Source of the DNA: Dryocola sp051297175
GTDB taxonomy: Bacteria > Pseudomonadota > Gammaproteobacteria > Enterobacterales > Enterobacteriaceae
Direction: 5' to 3'
DNA: 64,000 nt
Assembly (NCBI RefSeq): GCF_051297175.1
Contig: NZ_JBINNY010000001.1
Span: forward strand, 2,356,001 to 2,420,000
Below are positions 16,253 to 24,145 of this stretch, piece by piece. Position 1 is the first letter of the stretch. Each line of letters starts with the position of its first letter. The notes beneath the pieces are model-generated. The model made no database searches. It saw nothing but the letters and a program-made list of their open reading frames with translations, and was not told where the DNA came from. The position numbers were made by a program, and so were the translations under genes.

Positions 16253-17817
16253 GTGAGTTACGACACTATGCGCAGCTGCGCGCGGCGCTGATTAATAAAG
16301 AAGAAGTGGCGTTAATCGACGTGCGCGAAGAGGCGCCTTTTGCCGCCGGGCACCCGCTGTTCGCGGCGAATTTTACGCTCGGCAAGCTGGAGCTGGAGGT
16401 CTACGCGCGCATTCCACGGCGCACCACGCCGATTACGGTTTACGACAACGGCGAAGGGCTTGCCGTTAGGGCGGTTGTGAAGCTGCGCGAGCTTGGCTAC
16501 CGCGACGTGGCGCTGCTGGCGGGCGGGCTACAGGGCTGGCAGGAGGCGGGCGGCGAGCTGTTTATCGACGTGAACGCGCCGAGCAAGGCGTTTGGCGAAC
16601 TGGTGGAGGCGAAGCGGCATACGCCGTCGCTCGATGCCGAAGAACTTCACCGGCTGCAAAAGCAGGGGGCGGATCTGGTGGTGCTGGACGTCCGGCGCTT
16701 TGACGAATACCAGACGATGAGCATTCCGGGCGGCATCAGCCTGCCGGGCGGCGATTTAGTGCTGAAGGCGCGGGCGCAGGTCAACAGCCACGACACGCGG
16801 ATTGTGGTGAACTGCGCCGGGCGCACGCGCAGCATTATCGGCGCGCAGTCGTTGATTAACGCCGGGATCGCTAACCCCGTTGCGGCCTTACGCAACGGCA
16901 CCATCGGCTGGACGCTGGCGGAGCAGGAGCTTGAGCATAACCAGGATCGTCAGGCGCAGGAAAGCACGGGCGAAGAGGCCGAACGCATCGCGGCCTGGGA
17001 GCTGGCGACCAGCGCGGGCGTCAGCTTCGTGGCCTGGAGCGACTGGCTCATCTGGCAGCATAACAGCGACCGCAATACCTGGCTTTTCGACGTGCGCTCG
17101 TTAGACGAGTATCGCGCGGGGCACCTGCCGGGCGCACGCTCCGTGCCGGGTGGGCAGCTGGTGCAGGAAACCGATCATTACGCCGCCGTGCGCGGCGGCA
17201 GGATAGTGCTGGTTGACGACGACGGGATGCGCGCGCCGATGGCCGCCTCGTGGCTTGCGCAGATGGGGTGGGAAGTCGCCGTGCTGGAAGCGGCCCGCGA
17301 GCTGTTTACCGAACGCGGTGACTGGCAGGCGCCGGTGCCCGCCGCGCCGAAAGTGGAGGAAATCTCCTCTGCTGCGCTTGCGGGCTGGCTCGAGCAGCCG
17401 GGCACTACGCTGCTGGATTTCACCACCTCTACCAATTTCCGTTCGCGCCACATTCCCGGGGCGAAATGGCTGGGCCGCAGCAGGCTCTGCGCCGCCGTTG
17501 CCAATCTCCCGGAACCCGAACGCTGGGTGGTTACCTGTGGGAGCAGCGCGCTGGCAAGGTTCGCCGTGCCGGAGCTACAGGCATTGTCGGGCCGCCCGGT
17601 TTACGTTCTGCAAGGAGGCACGCTTGCGTGGATCGCCGAGGGAAGACCGCTGGCCCACGGCCCGCAGGGCGAGCTGCATCTGCCGGAAGACCGCTACCGC
17701 CGTCCCTATGAAGGCACCGACGTGCCGCGCCAGGCGATGGAGGACTATTTACAGTGGGAATACGGGCTGGTTGCGCAGCTTGAGCGCGACGGCACGCACG
17801 GTTTTAACGTCATTTAA
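16249..17817 (+). CDS. Four-domain rhodanese sulfurtransferase
   Basis: A 522-residue protein built of four rhodanese domains (about 1-105, 125-225, 260-360, 370-480). Only the second and fourth keep an active-site cysteine: C189 in VNCAGRTRS and C430 in VTCGSSALA. The first and third have aspartate there (VYDNGEG, LVDDDGM), so the protein looks like two inactive-active pairs. It would transfer sulfane sulfur or break down a sulfur intermediate made by the coupled dioxygenase. The ATG at 16249 overlapping the dioxygenase stop is the natural start, although the frame is open further upstream. Confidence 0.88.
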   Translation: MSELRHYAQLRAALINKEEVALIDVREEAPFAAGHPLFAANFTLGKLELEVYARIPRRTTPITVYDNGEGLAVRAVVKLRELGYRDVALLAGGLQGWQEAGGELFIDVNAPSKAFGELVEAKRHTPSLDAEELHRLQKQGADLVVLDVRRFDEYQTMSIPGGISLPGGDLVLKARAQVNSHDTRIVVNCAGRTRSIIGAQSLINAGIANPVAALRNGTIGWTLAEQELEHNQDRQAQESTGEEAERIAAWELATSAGVSFVAWSDWLIWQHNSDRNTWLFDVRSLDEYRAGHLPGARSVPGGQLVQETDHYAAVRGGRIVLVDDDGMRAPMAASWLAQMGWEVAVLEAARELFTERGDWQAPVPAAPKVEEISSAALAGWLEQPGTTLLDFTTSTNFRSRHIPGAKWLGRSRLCAAVANLPEPERWVVTCGSSALARFAVPELQALSGRPVYVLQGGTLAWIAEGRPLAHGPQGELHLPEDRYRRPYEGTDVPRQAMEDYLQWEYGLVAQLERDGTHGFNVI

Positions 17818-17958
17818 GGCGCTCGTGGCGGAGGGCGTTCGCGCCTTTCCGCCGCACTTTAAGTTTGTATAATATTCATACAAAACATCCCCTGTTTTTA
17901 GCCGTCCTTTCTGACTACAATAGCCGCCTTTCGCCTACATACAGAAAAACGACGAACT

Positions 17959-19929
17959 ATGCGCCTGCACGCTAACCACCTTGAATTACTCAGCCCCGCC
18001 CGCGATACCGACATTGCCCGTGAAGCCATCCTGCACGGTGCCGACGCCGTATATATCGGCGGCCCCGGCTTCGGTGCCCGTCATAACGCCGGTAACAGCC
18101 TGCGCGATCTTGCCGAGCTGGTGCCTTTTGCCCATCGCTATGGCGCGAAGATTTTTGTCACGCTGAACACCATTCTGCATGACAACGAGCTGGAGCCCGC
18201 GCGGCTGATGATTCACGACCTTTACCAGGCCGGGGTGGACGCGCTGATCGTTCAGGACATGGGCGTGCTGGAAATGGACCTGCCGCCGATTGAGCTGCAC
18301 GCCAGCACCCAGTGCGACATCCGCAGCGTGGAAAAAGCGAAGTTTCTCTCGGACGTCGGCTTCTCGCAGATCGTTCTGGCCCGCGAGCTAAACCTTGACC
18401 AGATCCGCGCCATTCATCAGAACGTTGACGCGACCATCGAATTCTTTATTCACGGCGCGCTGTGCGTGGCGTATTCCGGGCAGTGCAATATCTCCCACGC
18501 CCAGACCGGCCGCAGCGCCAACCGCGGCGACTGCTCCCAGGCCTGCCGCCTGCCGTATACCCTAAAAGACGACCAGGGCCGCGTCGTCGCGTTTGAAAAA
18601 CACCTGCTGTCGATGAAAGATAACGATCAGAGCGCCAACCTGGCGGCGCTGGTCGATGCGGGCGTGCGCTCCTTCAAAATCGAAGGGCGCTACAAGGACA
18701 TGAGCTATGTGAAAAACATCACCTCATACTATCGCCAGCTGCTCGACGAGCTGATGGAAAACCGCACCGACCTTAAGCGCGCTTCCGCAGGCGTGACGTC
18801 GCACTTCTTTATTCCATCGCCGGACAAAACCTTCCATCGCGGCAGCACGGACTACTTCGTCAACGAGCGTAAAATCGATATCGGCGCGTTCGACTCGCCT
18901 AAATTTATCGGCCTGCCGGTGGGTGAAGTGCTGAAGGTTGGTAAAGATCACCTCGACGTGACGGTGAGCGATGACAACACGCTGACCAACGGCGACGGCC
19001 TGAACGTGCTCATCAAGCGCGAAATCGTCGGCTTCCGTGCCAATACCGTGGAAAAGACCGCGAAAAACCAGTACCGCGTCTGGCCGAACGAAATGCCGGA
19101 CACGCTGAAAAACCTTCGCCCGCACCATCCGCTTAACCGTAACCTCGACCACAACTGGCAGCAGGCGCTGCTGAAAACCTCGAGCGAGCGCCGCGTGGCG
19201 GTGGACATCGAGCTAACGGGCTGGGAAGAGCAGCTGGTGCTGACCCTGACCTGCGAAGACGGCGTTACCGTGACCCGCACGCTGGAAGGTCAGTTTGCGG
19301 TGGCAAACAACCCGCAGAAGGCCTACGACAGCCTGCGCGACGGCGTCGCCAAGCTGGGCCAAACGATTTATTCCGCGCGCAGGGTGAATATCGTCCTGCC
19401 CGCGCCGCTCTTCGTGCCAAACGGCCAGCTAAACCAGCTGCGTCGCGACGCGGTGGACGCACTGACCGAAGCGCGCGAGCAGCAGTACCAGCGCGGCACG
19501 CGCAAAGCGGTGTCCGTTCCTGCCCCGGTTTATCCGGAAGAGCATCTGACCTTCCTCGCCAACGTCTATAACCATAAGGCGCGTGAATTCTACCAGCGCT
19601 ACGGCGTGAAGCTTATCGACGCCGCCTATGAGGCGCATGAAGAGAAGGGCGAAGTGCCGGTGATGATCACCAAGCACTGCCTGCGCTTTGCCTTTAACCT
19701 GTGCCCGAAACAGGCGAAGGGGAACATCAAAAGCTGGCGCGCCACGCCGATGCAGCTGGTGCACGGCGACGAGGTGCTGACGCTGAAGTTTGACTGCCGC
19801 CCGTGCGAAATGCACGTCATCGGCAAAATGAAAAACCACATCCTCAAGATGCCGCTGCCGGGCAGCATCGTGGCGACCATCAGCCCGGACGAGCTGATGA
19901 AAACGCTGCCGAAGAAGGCGAAAGGCTAG
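17959..19929 (+). CDS. rlhA: RlhA (YdcP), 23S rRNA C2501 hydroxylation protein, peptidase U32 family
   Basis: A 656-residue U32-family protein that aligns with E. coli RlhA, needed for 5-hydroxycytidine at position 2501 of 23S rRNA. The N-terminal half carries the U32 signature FFIHGALCVAYSGQCNIS and GRSANRGDCSQACRLPY, whose cysteines probably hold a cofactor. The C-terminal half includes cysteine-rich pieces (KHCLRFAFNLCPKQ and FDCRPCEMHVIG). TATAAT at 17869-17874 lies inside the palindrome TTTGTAT-7 nt-ATACAAA (17864-17884) upstream and may be part of its promoter. Confidence 0.93.
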   Translation: MRLHANHLELLSPARDTDIAREAILHGADAVYIGGPGFGARHNAGNSLRDLAELVPFAHRYGAKIFVTLNTILHDNELEPARLMIHDLYQAGVDALIVQDMGVLEMDLPPIELHASTQCDIRSVEKAKFLSDVGFSQIVLARELNLDQIRAIHQNVDATIEFFIHGALCVAYSGQCNISHAQTGRSANRGDCSQACRLPYTLKDDQGRVVAFEKHLLSMKDNDQSANLAALVDAGVRSFKIEGRYKDMSYVKNITSYYRQLLDELMENRTDLKRASAGVTSHFFIPSPDKTFHRGSTDYFVNERKIDIGAFDSPKFIGLPVGEVLKVGKDHLDVTVSDDNTLTNGDGLNVLIKREIVGFRANTVEKTAKNQYRVWPNEMPDTLKNLRPHHPLNRNLDHNWQQALLKTSSERRVAVDIELTGWEEQLVLTLTCEDGVTVTRTLEGQFAVANNPQKAYDSLRDGVAKLGQTIYSARRVNIVLPAPLFVPNGQLNQLRRDAVDALTEAREQQYQRGTRKAVSVPAPVYPEEHLTFLANVYNHKAREFYQRYGVKLIDAAYEAHEEKGEVPVMITKHCLRFAFNLCPKQAKGNIKSWRATPMQLVHGDEVLTLKFDCRPCEMHVIGKMKNHILKMPLPGSIVATISPDELMKTLPKKAKG

Positions 19930-19949
19930 CTCTTTTCACATCTCGATTG

Positions 19950-20049
19950 AACGCTCACTCCGGTGGGCGTCATACTGTCGGCAAAGAAGGAAAAAGCGTG
20001 GTTTTTCCTTCTTTGTGTTTATCAGCCGAAAATCAGTGAAGTGATTTTC
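19950..20049. other. Cluster of three stem-loops after rlhA
   Basis: The 417-bp gap from rlhA to rpfF begins with three hairpins. The first is ACGCTCAC with GTGGGCGT (19950-19969). The second is a perfect 14-bp stem (CAAAGAAGGAAAAA with its complement, 19982-20015, loop GCGTGG). The third is GAAAATCA with TGATTTTC (about 20029-20050). The fourth structure, at 20111, is a clear terminator. No open frame with coding character is seen. The 14-bp stem has T-rich flanks but no classic tail. Confidence 0.55.
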
Positions 20050-20110
20050 CTTTTTATTTTTCCGTGCAAAAAGCTCATTCCGTGGATCCATGAATTCTGC
20101 GATCTGTCTT

Positions 20111-20138
20111 ACGCCCACTTCGGTGGGCGTTTTTTTTT
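20111..20138 (+). terminator. Rho-independent terminator upstream of rpfF
   Basis: A perfect 8-bp stem, ACGCCCAC (20111-20118) with GTGGGCGT (20123-20130), closes a TTCG tetraloop and is followed by nine T. The first hairpin of the rlhA 3' cluster is a diverged copy of the same stem. It insulates rpfF from rlhA transcription. Confidence 0.93.
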
Positions 20139-20346
20139 GTCCACGACATTGGGACATATATAAATAATCTATGAGTTTCGTCATCTGAATTATCAAGCTG
20201 TGGGAAATTATCAGGGCAGAAAAATTGCCGCTTGTTGACGCCAACTGAGCCTAAAGTTTGCGCATGCAGGGCGGTAATTCGCTGCTTTGCAACGCGATGC
20301 GGGATTCCCCGCATCGTTTCCCCACCCTGAAACCCAGGATAAAAAG

Positions 20347-21216
20347 ATGACTGTGATAAACCAACCAACCTGCAAACTGTTTACCGACGCTGCACGTTTC
20401 ACCCAGCTTTCGGCCTATTACGAAGAAGAACGCCGCACGGTATGGATGATGCTCCGCGCACAGCCTCGTCCGTGCTTTAACCACGTTCTGATCGAGGAGA
20501 TCATGAACCTGAGCTATCTGGTGCAAAGTTCAGGCTACGCGGTGGACTTCTGGGTTACCGGCTCCCTGGTGCAGGGGATGTACAACACCGGCGGCGACCT
20601 GCGCTTTTTCGTCGAGACTATCCAGCAGGGGCGGCGCGAGGCGTTGCGCGCCTATGCGCGTGCCTGCGTGGACTGCGTTCATGCGGCCTCTCGCGGCTTT
20701 GATACCGGGGCGATAAGCCTCGCCATGGTTGAAGGCAGCGCGCTGGGCGGCGGGTTCGAAGCCGCGCTTGCGCACCACTTTGTGCTGGCCCAGCGCGACG
20801 CGCGCATGGGCTTCCCGGAAATCGCCTTTAACCTGTTCCCCGGGATGGGAGGCTATTCGCTGGTGGCAAGGCGTTCGGGGATGAAGCTCGCGGAAGAGTT
20901 AATCTACAAAGGGGAGTCGCATACCGCGGAATGGTATGAGCAGCATGGGCTGGTGGACGTGCTGTTTGAGCCGGACCAGGGCTATCTCGCGACGCGGACG
21001 TTTATCGACACGCTACAGCCGAAGCTGAACGGCGTGCGGGCCATGCTGCGGGCGCGCCAAAGGGTATTACAGCTGCCGCGGGCCGAGCTGATGGATATCA
21101 CCGAGGATTGGGTTGACGCGGCGTTTAGCCTCCAGCCTAAAGATATTGCCTATATGGAAAGGCTGGTGCAGTTGCAAAACCGACATACGTCGACGGTTTT
21201 GCGTAAAGCAAGTTAA
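20347..21216 (+). CDS. rpfF: RpfF, DSF-family quorum-sensing signal synthase
   Basis: A 289-residue crotonase-fold enzyme of the RpfF family, which makes cis-2-unsaturated fatty acid (DSF) signals from acyl-ACP by dehydration and thioester cleavage. Both catalytic glutamates are present: E138 in GGGFEAA and E158 in MGFPEIAF, matching E141 and E161 of Xanthomonas RpfF. The ATG at 20347 follows AGGAT; an upstream in-frame ATG at 20287 lacks a ribosome-binding site. The receptor gene rpfR lies convergently about 4 kb away, with four foreign-looking genes between. Confidence 0.9.
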   Translation: MTVINQPTCKLFTDAARFTQLSAYYEEERRTVWMMLRAQPRPCFNHVLIEEIMNLSYLVQSSGYAVDFWVTGSLVQGMYNTGGDLRFFVETIQQGRREALRAYARACVDCVHAASRGFDTGAISLAMVEGSALGGGFEAALAHHFVLAQRDARMGFPEIAFNLFPGMGGYSLVARRSGMKLAEELIYKGESHTAEWYEQHGLVDVLFEPDQGYLATRTFIDTLQPKLNGVRAMLRARQRVLQLPRAELMDITEDWVDAAFSLQPKDIAYMERLVQLQNRHTSTVLRKAS

Positions 21217-21227
21217 CTAATAATTAA

Positions 21228-21253
21228 AACCAGGGATCTTTAGATTCCTGGTT
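21228..21253 (+). terminator. Terminator-like hairpin after rpfF
   Basis: AACCAGG (21228-21234) pairs with CCTGGTT (21247-21253), with an inner ATCT/AGAT pairing; the T tract is short. It marks the border between rpfF and the AT-rich island. Confidence 0.6.
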
Positions 21254-21476
21254 ATTCACGGCGGGGGATTTTGGAATACAGGCAATTAACTTAATAAATG
21301 ATTGGTTTGACAACGTTTGAACAATAATGTTAATAATTGCGCGCATAATCGCGCATGAATATATTTATTTGGTGAATGAAAACTTGTGGGGGTATCCGTA
21401 TTTGCAATGGTTATGCAAAATACATGCGGATATAAGTTTTATATTTTGGATTAAAAATATTATAAAGGGGAAAGTG

Positions 21477-22214
21477 ATGATGCAGAAACTTAACCAGTAT
21501 ATCAAATCTTCCGGCGGTTTTTTTAATGCTTTTTGTCAGGCCGATTTGCTTAATAAAAACAACTGGTGGGGAACCCGTTATGAAGATCGCTCGGGTGCCT
21601 GGGTTGGAAACAGTGGCCACAAAAACGCAGAAGGCCAGGTGGTTTATGGATTATCCGGCGCTTGCTATGGGTTATCCTGCGCCTATCTGATTAAGGGGGC
21701 GCAGTGGTCAGAGTTTGAACCATATATCAACACCCGTGCGGGACACAGCGTCATTCTGGGTATAATGAATTACCAGAAGCAGCATACCGCGATATTACGT
21801 GCGGTGAAAAGGTCGACGACTCTCAACGAACGATATAAAAAGAGAATACCTACAAATAAAGAAGCGGCTGAGATTGTCATGAAGACCAATGCCGATATTG
21901 TTTTTTCTAACTCTCAACAAATCCGCAGTATAGTCAGTCCCGAAGTAAGAGCAAAAATACTCATCGATAAACTAAAACCCGGTTACTGCTATGAGATTTC
22001 AATTTTTAGCACTCAGGCTAGGCATTCTGTCGCCGCGTGGGTAGAGAATAATGTTATCAAGTATTTTGACTCTAATTACGGTGAGATAACCTATCCTAAT
22101 ACCAAAGTGGGTTTGAACTCCTTGAAGGCAGCCTTAGGTATGATGTTTGCCGATTCATATAAGAACTTTAACGAAGTGACAATTCGAAGTTATAATTGGC
22201 GTGCTACGGCCTGA
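21477..22214 (+). CDS. YopT-like (C58) papain-fold protein, paralogue 1
   Basis: A 245-residue protein resembling the catalytic core of C58 cysteine proteases (YopT, AvrPphB). The probable triad is C63 (GACYGLSCAYL), H183 (RHSVAAWVE) and D198 (YFDSNYGE). The Cys-His distance (120) and His-Asp distance (15) fit the family. There is no signal peptide or membrane segment. The ATG at 21477, after AAGGGG, is chosen because it aligns with the other paralogues; the frame is open from 21327. Base composition is far more AT-rich than the flanks, suggesting transfer. Substrate and role are unknown. Confidence 0.65.
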   Translation: MMQKLNQYIKSSGGFFNAFCQADLLNKNNWWGTRYEDRSGAWVGNSGHKNAEGQVVYGLSGACYGLSCAYLIKGAQWSEFEPYINTRAGHSVILGIMNYQKQHTAILRAVKRSTTLNERYKKRIPTNKEAAEIVMKTNADIVFSNSQQIRSIVSPEVRAKILIDKLKPGYCYEISIFSTQARHSVAAWVENNVIKYFDSNYGEITYPNTKVGLNSLKAALGMMFADSYKNFNEVTIRSYNWRATA

Positions 22215-22338
22215 TAAACCTTCATTAAAATACACAAATATATATTAAGTGAATGAAATTTTGCTGTCTTATCCGTGATTGCAATGGATATCGGGGCGTT
22301 ATAATTTGCATTATAAAAAATAAAAATAGGTGATCGTT

Positions 22339-23076
22339 GTGTTGCAGAAGCTCATCCATCATGTTACGTCTTCTGGTGGTGTTTTTAATTATTTTAATCA
22401 GACTCTTTTGATCCGTAAGAATCAATGGCTTGGCACAAACTATAAAAATCTTTCAGGCGCATGGTTTGGTGATACTGGACATAAAAATGCTGATGGAGAG
22501 GTTTTTTATGGACTCTACGGGGTTTGCTATGGTCTTTCTGGCGCCTATCTCATTAAGGGGGGGCAGTGGTCAGAATTTGAGCCGTATATCAACAGTCGCG
22601 CGGGGCATAGCATCATTCTTGGCGTAATGAATTGCCAGGCACAGCGAACCGCGTTAGTTCGCGCAGTAAAAAATTCGAAGGCCCTGAAATCGCGATATAA
22701 ACAGGGGATCCCTTCGGCTAAAGAATCGTTTGATATTATAATGAAAAGTGCTGGCGTTAATTATTATAGCTCTCAAGCTTTACCTATTATAAACAATGCC
22801 GAGTTAAGAATGAAAATGCTCGTCGACCAGCTTAAGCCAGGTTACGGCTATGAAATTTCATTTTATAGCTCTACGTCAGGACATTCTGTCGCTGCATGGG
22901 TAGAGAAAAACGTCATTAAATTCTTTGACTGTAATTATGGTGAGATAACCTTTCCAAATACCCTGGCAGGTCAGGCTGGTTTGAAGGTAGCCTTGGGGAT
23001 TTTGGTTTCCAACGAATATAACGAACATAGCAGAGTGGTAATCGAGAGCTACCGCTGTCGTGCTATGGCTCGTTAG
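22339..23076 (+). CDS. YopT-like (C58) papain-fold protein, paralogue 2
   Basis: Also 245 residues, and the closest relative of paralogue 1 (shared GQWSEFEPYIN and GHSVAAWVE blocks). The probable triad is C63 (GVCYGLSGAYL), H182 (GHSVAAWVE) and D197 (FFDCNYGE). The start is taken as the GTG at 22339, since MLQKL then aligns with MMQKL of paralogue 1 and AGGTGAT lies just before it; a GTG at 22330 is the alternative. The 124-bp leader is a diverged copy of the leader of paralogue 1, so gene and control region were duplicated together. Confidence 0.63.
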   Translation: MLQKLIHHVTSSGGVFNYFNQTLLIRKNQWLGTNYKNLSGAWFGDTGHKNADGEVFYGLYGVCYGLSGAYLIKGGQWSEFEPYINSRAGHSIILGVMNCQAQRTALVRAVKNSKALKSRYKQGIPSAKESFDIIMKSAGVNYYSSQALPIINNAELRMKMLVDQLKPGYGYEISFYSSTSGHSVAAWVEKNVIKFFDCNYGEITFPNTLAGQAGLKVALGILVSNEYNEHSRVVIESYRCRAMAR

Positions 23077-23132
23077 AATAAATTTCGTTTCAACGCTTGT
23101 GTTTTTAACTCATGTGATTAATGGTGATTAAT

Positions 23133-23924
23133 ATGATGGATAAGCTTAGTGAATATGTAAAGTCCACACGAGGGAGTTTTATTTACCACAATCAGGTGGT
23201 GTCTGTAGTTGATAAAAACAAATGGACGGGAACAAACAATAAAAATTTATCGGGGGCGTGGACCGGCAATAGCCATTTTAAAAACGATAAGGGGGAGGAG
23301 CTTTACGGTCTGCCGGGTGTTTGTTTCGGTTTAATTGCTGCCTATCTTATAAAAGGATATGACTGGCGTGAGTTTGAGAAATTCATAAACGCCAGTGAAG
23401 GACATCGGATCATTCTTGGCATCATGAATTACCAGGCGCAGCGCCCGTTATCGATTCGTTCTGCGAGATCTTCGAAGGAGAATATCCAACGTTACAAACA
23501 ATCGATTATTACTAATCAAGAGGTTTTTAAAACCGTTGTAAAAGCTCGTGGCTCCGTTATTTATCAAGGGTATCGTAGCTTACCCAAAATAAATGATATT
23601 CAGGCAAGGGTAAAAATGATTGTCGATAATCTGGATGTGGGCTATTGCTATGAGGTCGGTATATATAGATTATCGAGCGAAAATATTCAGTGCGACGGTC
23701 ACTCAGTTGCATTTTGGGTTGAAAGAAATGTCATCAAATTTTACGATCCAAACTTTGGTGAGATCAGCTATGCAAACAACCGGTCGGGCATTGACTGTTT
23801 TAAAGTGGCCGTTGAAATCATCTTTTTTGGTTATTATCGAGAGCATAAAGTTGTGGAGATGAGCCGCTTTGCTTCACCAGTCTTAACGCAGAAATGCCGC
23901 GGCAAACTTTCAACCCTGGTTTAA
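23133..23924 (+). CDS. YopT-like (C58) papain-fold protein, paralogue 3
   Basis: A 263-residue member of the second subtype in this array. The probable triad is C64 (GVCFGLIAAYL), H190 (GHSVAFWVE) and D205 (FYDPNFGEISY), the last being a classic C58 motif. It differs from paralogues 1 and 2 by a longer loop before the histidine and a C-terminal extension ending LTQKCRGKLSTLV. The ATG at 23133 aligns with the start of paralogue 4; ATGs at 23121 and 23136 are alternatives. The leader TGTGATTAATGGTGATTAAT is shared with paralogue 4. A broken rpfR fragment lies downstream. Confidence 0.65.
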   Translation: MMDKLSEYVKSTRGSFIYHNQVVSVVDKNKWTGTNNKNLSGAWTGNSHFKNDKGEELYGLPGVCFGLIAAYLIKGYDWREFEKFINASEGHRIILGIMNYQAQRPLSIRSARSSKENIQRYKQSIITNQEVFKTVVKARGSVIYQGYRSLPKINDIQARVKMIVDNLDVGYCYEVGIYRLSSENIQCDGHSVAFWVERNVIKFYDPNFGEISYANNRSGIDCFKVAVEIIFFGYYREHKVVEMSRFASPVLTQKCRGKLSTLV

Positions 23925-24010
23925 TTTTTGTTTTTGAAGATAATGCGAAAGTGGCAATAGGTTATGGTTTTAAAAAATCATTGCAATATAGCCATTGCTC
24001 GAACACGGTA

Positions 24011-24076
24011 GGGCACGAGTTTAGCAAACAGGTCACTCTGCCGTTCGTTGATGCTGTGCTTGGTGAGAAAAGCGTT
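24011..24076 (-). pseudogene. Duplicated remnant of the rpfR 3' end
   Basis: Read on the minus strand, these 66 bases match codons 625-646 of rpfR (the segment starting DAFLTK and ending FAKPMP) at 53 of 66 positions by my count, in frame and without a stop. Shared runs include AACGAACGGCAG and CTGTTTGCTAAA. Upstream on the plus strand, TTGCAATATAGCC and a TTTAAAAA stretch also mirror the sequence between paralogue 4 and rpfR. The fragment shows that the segment from a C58-like gene into the end of rpfR was duplicated and then decayed. Confidence 0.8.
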
Positions 24077-24145
24077 TTTTCCTGAAGGGTATGTGATGGT
24101 CACACTCACAATTGTGATTTAATTTATGTGATTAATGGTGATTGC

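Noticed and set aside
20287..20346. Upstream ATG extending rpfF by 20 codons
   Set aside because: No ribosome-binding site before it, whereas AGGAT precedes the ATG at 20347 and the family N-terminus starts there.
21327..21476. Upstream extension of C58 paralogue 1 by 50 codons
   Set aside because: The extension is not shared by the other paralogues, is AT-rich leader sequence resembling the non-coding leader of paralogue 2, and lies before the AAGGGG site.
23894..24085. Small plus-strand frame between C58 paralogues 3 and 4
   Set aside because: It overlaps the end of paralogue 3 and runs antisense through the decayed rpfR fragment, so it is a chance opening.
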